Assembly: GCA_036555665.1 (NCBI GenBank)
Contig: DATBKW010000302.1
Coordinates: forward strand, 1-23,262
From: JAOPZW01 sp036555665
Lineage (GTDB): Bacteria > Actinomycetota > Thermoleophilia > Solirubrobacterales > Solirubrobacteraceae
Length of the DNA: 23,262 bases
Reading direction: 5' to 3'
A program made the position numbers and the translations under genes. Below the pieces are notes generated by a model. The model was given only the letters and a program-made list of their open reading frames with translations, did no database searches and was not told the DNA's origin. Positions 6,761 to 12,496 of the stretch are shown here, in pieces. Numbering within the stretch: the stretch's first letter is position 1; the number at the start of each line of letters is the position of its first letter.

Positions 6761-7371
6761 CCGTCGCGGACGAGAGGCACGAAGCGCACCTCCTCGAACA
6801 GGGCTCGCTCAAGCCCGCCCGGCGTGCGGCGCGTGACCGCCAGGCGCTGCAGCGGATCGGTGACCGGCGCCACGAGGCGCCCCTCAGGACCGAGCTGGGC
6901 CTCGAGCTCTTCCAGCCACTCCGCCGTGCCGGCGGCGGCCACGTTGATCGCGTCGAACGGAGCCTCGTCGGGCAGGCCGCGCGTGCCGTCGCCGACGATC
7001 AGCGTCACGTTCCCGACGCCCGCAGCCTCGAGGTTGCGCCCCGCGCGCTCGGACAGCCGCTCGTGGCGCTCGATCGACCACACGTGGCCGGCGAGGCGGG
7101 CGAGCACCGCGGCGTGGTAGCCCGAGCCCGTGCCGACGTCGAGCACGCGGTCCTCCGGGCGCAGCGTCAACAGCTCGGTCATGCGAGCCACGACGAGCGG
7201 CTGGGAGATCGTCTGCCCGCAGCCGATGCTCAGCGCGCGGTTCTCGTAGGCGCGGTCGCGCAGCGGCCACGGTACGAAGTGCTCGCGCGGCACGGCGGCG
7301 ATCGCGTCGAGCACGCGTTCGTCGGCGACGTAGCGCCGCAACTCTTCGATCAGCGCATCCACGTCGTGCAT
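6757..7371 (-). CDS. pcm: Protein-L-isoaspartate O-methyltransferase
   Basis: The 204-aa protein is a SAM-dependent methyltransferase of the PCMT family, which methylates isoaspartyl residues in damaged proteins to start their repair. Seen are the PCMT region GQTISQPLVVARM (52-64), SAM motif I VLDVGTGSGYHAAVLA (76-91), the acidic motif SIERHERL and GDGTRGLPDEAPFDAINVAAA. The length is typical for bacterial Pcm. The ATG at 7371 lies 11 bp from the start of divergent pncB, so each promoter must sit within the other gene or within those few bases. The downstream end overlaps the stop of the small protein gene by 4 bp. Confidence 0.93.
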   Translation of the reverse strand: MHDVDALIEELRRYVADERVLDAIAAVPREHFVPWPLRDRAYENRALSIGCGQTISQPLVVARMTELLTLRPEDRVLDVGTGSGYHAAVLARLAGHVWSIERHERLSERAGRNLEAAGVGNVTLIVGDGTRGLPDEAPFDAINVAAAGTAEWLEELEAQLGPEGRLVAPVTDPLQRLAVTRRTPGGLERALFEEVRFVPLVRDG

Positions 7372-7376
7372 AGGAT
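7371..7376 (+). promoter_or_regulatory. Candidate -10 box (TAGGAT) for pncB
   Basis: TAGGAT fits TANNNT and ends exactly 6 nt before the GTG start at 7383, suggesting a leaderless mRNA. The AGGA in it could instead serve as a Shine-Dalgarno sequence; the two readings cannot be separated here. Confidence 0.4.
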
Positions 7377-7382
7377 CCCGCC

Positions 7383-8459
7383 GTGCCGCGGCTTCCCCCC
7401 GAGACGTTCCGGCTGCCCGTCGCGCGCATGCGCGAGGGCTACTACACCGACCAGTACTTCAACCTCACGCGCGACCTCCTGGAGCTCGAGGACCGCCACC
7501 CGCGCGTGCTCATGCAGGTCTTTCAGAAGGAGGACTCGATCCTCGGCGGCATCGACGAGGCGATCGCGATCATCAAGACCTGTGCCGGGCGCCACGTCGA
7601 CGGCGGCTGGCAGGACGGCTGGTCCGAGCTGGAGGTCCGCGCGCTCGAGGAGGGCGACTCGATCGCCCCGCACGAGACCGTGATGACCATCGAGGGCGAC
7701 TACGGGCTGTTCGCGCACCTCGAGACCCTCTATCTGGGCTGCATGGCGCGGCGCACGCTGGTGATGCGCAACGTCACGGCGGTGGTCGAGGCCGCGCATG
7801 GCAAGCCCATCCTCTACTTCCCAGCGCGCCATGACCACTGGTTGGTGCAGACCGGCGACGGCTGGGCGGCTCACGTCGCGGGTGCGATCGGCGTATCGAC
7901 CGATGCGCAGGCGTCGTGGTGGGGAGGGCGCGGCGTCGGCACGGTGCCCCACGGCCTGATCGCGGCCTACGGCGGCGACACCGTCGCCGCCGCGCGCGCG
8001 TTCTCCGATCGCTACCACCGCGACACCAACATCACCGTGCTCGTCGACTTCGAGAACGACTCGGTGCGCACCGCCCTCGAGGTGGCCGAGGCCTTGGGTG
8101 AGCGGTTGTGGGGCGTCCGCCTGGACACCAGCGAGCGGCTCGTCGACATCGCGCTGCAGAACGAGCCCGACCCCGATCGCCATCGCGGCGTCGCGCCGCT
8201 GCTCGCGCGGCGCGTGCGCGACGCCCTCGACGCGGCCGGCTTCGAGCACGTGCGGATCCTCGTCTCCGGCGGATTCGACGCCGCCAAGATCGCCCGCTTC
8301 GAGGGGGAGGGCGCTCCGGTCGACGCCTACGGCGTGGGCTCGTCCCTGTTGCGCGGTGCGAACGACTTCACCGCCGACGTGGTGCGTGTGGACGGACGTC
8401 CGGTGGCGAAGGTCGGTCGCCACGAGCGGCCGAATCCGAGGCTCGCGCGCGTGGATTAA
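7383..8459 (+). CDS. pncB: Nicotinate phosphoribosyltransferase
   Basis: The 358-aa protein matches nicotinate phosphoribosyltransferase, which joins nicotinate to PRPP with ATP to form nicotinate mononucleotide in NAD salvage. Seen are the N-terminal REGYYTDQYF region, GDYGLFAHLETLYLG, FPARHDH, the STDAQASWWGGRGVGTVPHG active-site segment, ENDSVRTALEVAEALG, GVRLDTSERL, and the phosphate-binding ILVSGGFDAAKI with AYGVGSSL. It is a short form, comparable to archaeal and actinobacterial enzymes and smaller than E. coli PncB. GTG at 7383 was taken because it sits 6 nt after TAGGAT; ATG at 7428 is an alternative. Its TAA interlocks with the stop of the convergent proline-rich gene in TTAA (8456-8459). 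Confidence 0.92.
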   Translation: MPRLPPETFRLPVARMREGYYTDQYFNLTRDLLELEDRHPRVLMQVFQKEDSILGGIDEAIAIIKTCAGRHVDGGWQDGWSELEVRALEEGDSIAPHETVMTIEGDYGLFAHLETLYLGCMARRTLVMRNVTAVVEAAHGKPILYFPARHDHWLVQTGDGWAAHVAGAIGVSTDAQASWWGGRGVGTVPHGLIAAYGGDTVAAARAFSDRYHRDTNITVLVDFENDSVRTALEVAEALGERLWGVRLDTSERLVDIALQNEPDPDRHRGVAPLLARRVRDALDAAGFEHVRILVSGGFDAAKIARFEGEGAPVDAYGVGSSLLRGANDFTADVVRVDGRPVAKVGRHERPNPRLARVD

Positions 8460-8641
8460 ATCGCCGGCGGCGAGGGTGGCGGATCGGGCTGAGGCTCCGG
8501 GTCGGGCGGATCGGGCCCGGGCAGCGGGTTGGGGCCGGGCTCCGGCTCGGACGGGCCCGGCGGGGCGGGCGGCTCGGGGTCGGGGAGCGGTACGGGCGGG
8601 CCCGGCTGCCCAGGTCCGGGGGTGGGCGGGGTGATGGTCAT
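8456..8641 (-). CDS. Proline-rich miniprotein (61 aa)
   Basis: The frame encodes 61 residues, with prolines at about every second position plus Gly, Asp and Glu, after a short MTIT start. It has no hydrophobic segment and must be largely disordered or polyproline-II helix. Support for expression is good: a GAGAGGAG ribosome site lies 6 nt before ATG 8641, directly after the stop of the eRF1-like gene (8653), so the two form an operon. Long proline runs stall ribosomes unless EF-P helps, which is interesting next to a gene of presumed ribosome-rescue function. The role is unknown. A chance frame in GC-rich DNA is possible but is argued against by the ribosome site. Confidence 0.6.
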   Translation of the reverse strand: MTITPPTPGPGQPGPPVPLPDPEPPAPPGPSEPEPGPNPLPGPDPPDPEPQPDPPPSPPAI

Positions 8642-8652
8642 GGCGACTCCTC

Positions 8653-9804
8653 TCAGAAGCGCAGCACCGCCGCGACGTGGCCGTGGGAGGCGAGCTCGGG
8701 GCGGTCGCGCAGGACATGGACGTCGGCTGCCTGGGTCAACGCGCGCTCGACGGCGGCCTCGACGACGTCGCCGCGCCGCTCGACCTGGCTGCCGTCCGCC
8801 GGGCAGGTGGTGACGTCTCCGGCACCGAGCCAGCCGCAGGTGGGGCAGGACACGCCGGGCGCCGTGAAGCCGGCATCGACGAGGAGGACCTCCACGCGCT
8901 GCTCGTGGACCGCGGCGAGGACCTCCGTCAGGCCGCTGGCGGCGCGCCCAGAGGAGCCGGCGAACCCGGCCGCCAGGCGTTCGAGGATCGCGTCCTGCGA
9001 CGCGCGGCTCGCGTCCTCGATGCGGGGCGCGGCCGCCCGGCGGACGTCCTCGGGCGTGCTGTTCTCGACGTCGATCTCCAGGCGGCCGGCCAGGCGATCG
9101 CGCAGATAGGGGTGAAGCTGGGCCTCGAAGTCGCCGGCCAGCTCCTGCGGAGCGCCGACGAGGATGCCGGCCGGCAGGGCGTCCTTGAGGTGCGCGAAGG
9201 CCACGTCGGCGGCGCGCCGCAGGTGGTCGGCCACCTCCTTCTCGACGGAGCGCTGGTAGTTGGCCTGCGACCAGCCGCCCCGGTCGTGTTGGCGGTGGAC
9301 GTCGTCCTCGATCAGCTCGATCTCGTCCAGGGCGCCGCCCGGCCCGCAGAACAGCCGCGCCGTCCGGCGGTTGACGAGCACGGCGCACCAGCTCTGGGGA
9401 GCGCCGATGGCCGAGAGCGGCTCGACGAACGGCGCGTCGGCGATGACCGGCTCGTGCTCGACGGGCTCGGAGAGCTTGAGCACCTCGAACAGGCCGGCCG
9501 CGCTGGAGGCGAAGACCGCGAGGCCATGGGCTCCCTTGGCGTCGATCCCCGAGTTGCCCAGCTCGGCCTGCACGCGCTCGAGGTCGGCACGCAGCGATGC
9601 GCGCTGGGCGTGGGTCAGCGACTCGTCCTCGCGCACCATGCGCCCGACCCTGTCGACCAGCGACCGGACCTCGGTCCCGCGAGCGGGCGGCGTGGCGAAC
9701 TCGCGGGGGTCCAGACTGAGGAACAACGAGAGGACCTTGGCCTCGGCTGGGCGCGTGCCGGCCAGGCGGCGCAGGCGCTCGCGCGTGATGTCGTTGGCCT
9801 GCAT
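8653..9804 (-). CDS. Bacterial eRF1-like protein (baeRF/Vms1-type) with GGWSQ loop and zinc motif
   Basis: The 383-aa protein belongs to the bacterial relatives of eRF1/Vms1. The central RNase H-like domain carries GGWSQANYQRSVEKE (176-190); Gln180 lies where the GGQ glutamine of release factors or the catalytic loop of Vms1 lies. A long N-terminal helical region (about 40-90) precedes it. The C-terminal domain (about 300-383) is an eL30-like/eRF1-domain-3-like fold with CPTC (320-323) and CPADG (334-338), a three-cysteine zinc-ribbon variant. Family members are thought to hydrolyse peptidyl-tRNA on stalled ribosomes or ribosomal subunits; this role is inferred. AGGGA lies 6 nt before the ATG. 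It is divergent from the LuxR-type regulator and co-oriented with the proline-rich miniprotein. Confidence 0.82.
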   Translation of the reverse strand: MQANDITRERLRRLAGTRPAEAKVLSLFLSLDPREFATPPARGTEVRSLVDRVGRMVREDESLTHAQRASLRADLERVQAELGNSGIDAKGAHGLAVFASSAAGLFEVLKLSEPVEHEPVIADAPFVEPLSAIGAPQSWCAVLVNRRTARLFCGPGGALDEIELIEDDVHRQHDRGGWSQANYQRSVEKEVADHLRRAADVAFAHLKDALPAGILVGAPQELAGDFEAQLHPYLRDRLAGRLEIDVENSTPEDVRRAAAPRIEDASRASQDAILERLAAGFAGSSGRAASGLTEVLAAVHEQRVEVLLVDAGFTAPGVSCPTCGWLGAGDVTTCPADGSQVERRGDVVEAAVERALTQAADVHVLRDRPELASHGHVAAVLRF

Positions 9805-9887
9805 GCCCCGTCCCTACCCATGCAGGGCGTCGGCGAACGCGCGTGATCCGCCTCTGGCCGCTGGGCGATCTCTTCGATCCGACGATG

Positions 9888-9924
9888 GGGGTGCCCGTTC
9901 ACCCGTTGTCGAATGAAGTTCACC
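9888..9924. promoter_or_regulatory. Repeat GTTCACC in the divergent eRF1-like/LuxR promoter region
   Basis: GTTCACC occurs at 9897-9903 and 9918-9924, 21 bp apart (about two helical turns). The first copy also forms an imperfect palindrome with GGGTG at 9888-9892. The position just upstream of the response regulator gene suits an operator. No clear -10 box was found here. Confidence 0.35.
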
Positions 9925-9940
9925 ACGCGCGACACCGCCC

Positions 9941-10618
9941 GTGAGCAACGATCCTCGGGCTTTGCAAGTGGTCAGGCAGGTACACACGGGCGTGCGCGTG
10001 ATCGTCGCCCACCAGCACGAGCTGCTGGCCGAGGCTCTCGGCCGCCTGCTCGACGACCTCGGCGTGATCGTCGTGGGCTCCGCGAGCGAGCCGACCGCGC
10101 TGATCGACAGCCTGCCGCAGACCGAGGCCGACGTCCTGCTCCTCGACGCGGGCTTCGATCCGGTCGCCGGGCCGCTCGTGGTGCTCGAGCACATCCGCGC
10201 GGCCGCGCCGCGCCTGCGCATCGTCGTTCTGGCGCAGGCCCTCGACGAGATGCTCACGATCGCCGCGCGCGAGGGTGAGCTCGACGGCGTCGTGCTCACG
10301 GGCACCGCCGGCGTCGAACTGGTGGCCGCAATCGCCCAGGTCGTCGCCGGCCATGCGGTCTTCCCGGCGGGCTGGATGCGCCAGGTGCAGGAGGCGGCGG
10401 CGACCAACCCGCTGGTGCAGCTGAGCCCGCGCCAGCGCGAGGTCCTGCACCTGCTGTCGCTCGGCATGGACAACGACCAGATCGCCGAGCGCCTTTACAT
10501 CTCGCGCAACACCGTGAAGTTCCACGTGCGCACCATCTACGCCCGCCTGGGCGTCCACAACCGCGTCGAGGCGTCCCGAGTCCTCGCCGGCGCCAGGCCC
10601 GTCGCGCCCGCGGCCTGA
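9941..10618 (+). CDS. LuxR/NarL-type response regulator with degenerate receiver domain
   Basis: The 225-aa protein has an N-terminal receiver-like domain (about 18-140) and a C-terminal GerE/LuxR helix-turn-helix (about 160-215: LSPRQREVLHLLSLGMDNDQIAERLYISRNTVKFHVRTIYARLG), so it binds DNA. The receiver keeps an aspartate at the phosphorylation position (D69 in VLLLDAG), but the acidic pair that binds Mg2+ is replaced by H24-Q25 in VIVAHQHELL. The conserved Thr/Ser (VVLAQA) and Lys (VVLTGT) are also lost. It is therefore probably not controlled by normal phosphotransfer. No histidine kinase gene is nearby. The GTG start at 9941 lacks a good ribosome site; later GTG codons (9968, 9992) just before the receiver are alternatives. 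Confidence 0.85.
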   Translation: MSNDPRALQVVRQVHTGVRVIVAHQHELLAEALGRLLDDLGVIVVGSASEPTALIDSLPQTEADVLLLDAGFDPVAGPLVVLEHIRAAAPRLRIVVLAQALDEMLTIAAREGELDGVVLTGTAGVELVAAIAQVVAGHAVFPAGWMRQVQEAAATNPLVQLSPRQREVLHLLSLGMDNDQIAERLYISRNTVKFHVRTIYARLGVHNRVEASRVLAGARPVAPAA

Positions 10619-10650
10619 CAGCGGCTTCCGCGGGCCTGCCCGCCTGCTGT
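10618..10650 (+). terminator. Possible terminator hairpin after the LuxR-type gene
   Basis: ACAGC (10618-10622) can pair with GCTGT (10646-10650) around an inner GCGGGC/GCCCGC hairpin (10630-10643). There is only a weak T-rich tail (TTCACTCTCGTTT). It starts on the stop codon of the regulator gene. Confidence 0.4.
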
Positions 10651-10693
10651 TCACTCTCGTTTGAGCCAAACCCTCAGGTAGAGGTTGACCTCT

Positions 10694-10829
10694 GATCGGC
10701 CCTGGCCGATCGGCCCCCACCCGCACGGGTCAGGGGGGCCGCCCGACGGTATGTCTGAAGACCACCCATCAGGGTTCCGAACAACCGCCCTGATGGTCGT
10801 CGCGCGCGAGGCCGGCCCCTCCGTAGCTT
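10694..10829 (+). promoter_or_regulatory. Upstream region of the 489-aa secreted protein gene: two inverted repeats and a candidate -10 box
   Basis: The 266-bp interval 10619-10884 holds no gene. It contains a perfect 8-bp inverted repeat, GATCGGCC/GGCCGATC (10694-10701 and 10704-10711). A perfect 9-bp inverted repeat, CCATCAGGG/CCCTGATGG, lies at 10766-10774 and 10788-10796 with 13 bp between. TAGCTT (10824-10829) fits TANNNT, without a convincing -35 box. The second repeat ends 27 bp before the hexamer, a place suited to an operator. Confidence 0.45.
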
Positions 10830-10884
10830 CCTCATCACCAGGGCGCCCGGGGGGCGGGTGCCCGCTACCTCCACGGAGGGAGCT

Positions 10885-12354
10885 ATGCAAGTCCGTCTCG
10901 CGCTCTTTTTGAGCGCGCTGGTGGCGGTGTTCAGCTTGAGCGCCGCTTCCGCGTTGGCGTCGGGGCTTCCCGGCGATCGCGCGATCGACAGTTCCAGCCC
11001 GTTTCGTTTGAACGAGTACACGCTGGAGCCCGGGTGCTTCATTCCCGGTCGTGGTCCGGTTGATCTGGACAGCCATCTCAACCTGACCTATCTGAGCAGC
11101 GGGCAGATCGCTCGCGAGCTGCACGTCACGGTCGACGACGACTCACCGGTCAACGTCGATCAGGTCCTGGTGCCGTCGGCGTTTGACGGTTACAAGGTCT
11201 ACAACAAGTTCGAGAACACCGGTCGGGCTGACGACATCGGCCCGAACTACACGGCGGTGAACATGTTCGCGCCGGACTCGAACAACTACGACGGGCCCGA
11301 TCCGATCGCCCAGCACGACGTCATCGTGTGCGTGTCTGATCATGGCGCGGCTCAGAACGAGCCCTACCAGCAGGAGGCCGGTGGTCTGGTGTCGGCCAAG
11401 AACCGTCCGATCGTGGCGCCGAAGGTCACGGCGCTCGGTGTCTCGGCCGTGGGGCCGCTGCACACCTTCAAGATCGGGTTCGGCTACGACGTCGAGAAGT
11501 GGTACTCGGCTCCGTCGTTTGACGGCGCGGGCGCGTTCCCGACGGTCACCGATCCCAATGCCGAGGGCGGCGGCGCGCTGCCGGCGTTCGTGCGCATGGA
11601 CCCGCGTCCGGGCGACTTCGGCTATGACGCTCGTCGTGTCAACGACGTCGACGCGTTCGGTGATTCCTGGAAGGGCGGCAGCCAGCAGGCCGACTACGGC
11701 CAGAACCGGCTGTTCAGCGCCGGTGGCGACAGCACCGGTTGGACGCTGTCGGGCGACAACCAGTCCGACACGCTCGGTCACCTGATCACGTTCACCGCGC
11801 AGGGCGACCTGCCGATCTCGTGGACGCTGCGCCCGTCGCTGGCCTCGCCCAGCTCGCAGCGCACCGCGACGTTCACCGACGACCAGTTCCGCGCCTGGTG
11901 GGCGTCCTGGCAGGCCTACTACGCGGGCAAGGGCCCCAAGCCCTCGCTCCCGCTGGCTCCCGGCACCAACTCGCCGGCGCCCGACCCGAACATCACGGTT
12001 GTCAACAGCATCGAGGTCCGTCCCGGCACTGCCCCGCAGGCGCCGGTGACGAGCACGAGCACGACGATCATCACGCAGGGCGGCCCGGTCGGCGCCCGCT
12101 CGACGACGGGTTCGTCGGCCAAGAAGGCCAGCAAGACGTCCATCCGCTCGGCGCGCGTTGTCGCGACCAAGCAGGGCAAGCGTCTCGTGGTGTTCGTCAA
12201 GTCGACCAAGAAGACCGCCCGGATCAAGATCCGGATGTATGACGCCAAGGGCCGCATGGTCGGCCAGGTCACCAAGACGGTGCGCACCAACCGCTCCGTC
12301 AAGGTCTCCCGCGTCGCCGGCAAGGTGAAGACCGTCAAGGTCTCTCTCGCCTAA
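10885..12354 (+). CDS. Secreted protein of unknown function (489 aa)
   Basis: The protein begins with a clear signal peptide (MQVRLALFLSALVAVFSLSA, cleavage probably after ALA near residue 25). The mature part (about 26-370) is rich in Asp, Gly, Asn and aromatic residues with short beta-like stretches and two cysteines (EPGCF, VIVCVSD) that could form a disulfide. A Pro/Ser/Thr linker (about 370-420) leads to a strongly basic C-terminal domain (about 420-489: alternating Lys/Arg and Val, as in KRLVVFVKSTKKTARIKIRM), perhaps a cell-wall or anionic-polymer binding beta domain. I do not recognise the family. GGAGGG lies 4 nt before ATG 10885. It ends facing the glycosidase gene across a strong hairpin. 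Confidence 0.85.
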   Translation: MQVRLALFLSALVAVFSLSAASALASGLPGDRAIDSSSPFRLNEYTLEPGCFIPGRGPVDLDSHLNLTYLSSGQIARELHVTVDDDSPVNVDQVLVPSAFDGYKVYNKFENTGRADDIGPNYTAVNMFAPDSNNYDGPDPIAQHDVIVCVSDHGAAQNEPYQQEAGGLVSAKNRPIVAPKVTALGVSAVGPLHTFKIGFGYDVEKWYSAPSFDGAGAFPTVTDPNAEGGGALPAFVRMDPRPGDFGYDARRVNDVDAFGDSWKGGSQQADYGQNRLFSAGGDSTGWTLSGDNQSDTLGHLITFTAQGDLPISWTLRPSLASPSSQRTATFTDDQFRAWWASWQAYYAGKGPKPSLPLAPGTNSPAPDPNITVVNSIEVRPGTAPQAPVTSTSTTIITQGGPVGARSTTGSSAKKASKTSIRSARVVATKQGKRLVVFVKSTKKTARIKIRMYDAKGRMVGQVTKTVRTNRSVKVSRVAGKVKTVKVSLA

Positions 12355-12448
12355 CGCCGCGTAGCGGTCCAGTATCTGCGCGCCCTCGGTTCGCCGGGGG
12401 CGCGCGGCACCCCGGGGTGGCGCCTGCGCCGCCCCCCGACGCAGAAGT

Positions 12449-12480
12449 CAGAGGGCCCGCAGGGTACGGCGGGCCCTCTG
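12449..12480. terminator. Bidirectional terminator-like hairpin between convergent secreted-protein genes
   Basis: CAGAGGGCCCGC (12449-12460) pairs perfectly with GCGGGCCCTCTG (12469-12480): 12 bp with an 8-nt loop. No T-run follows on either strand. It lies between the 489-aa gene (end 12354) and the minus-strand glycosidase gene (end 12497). Confidence 0.75.
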
Positions 12481-12496
12481 CGTCTGTGTGCGGCCC

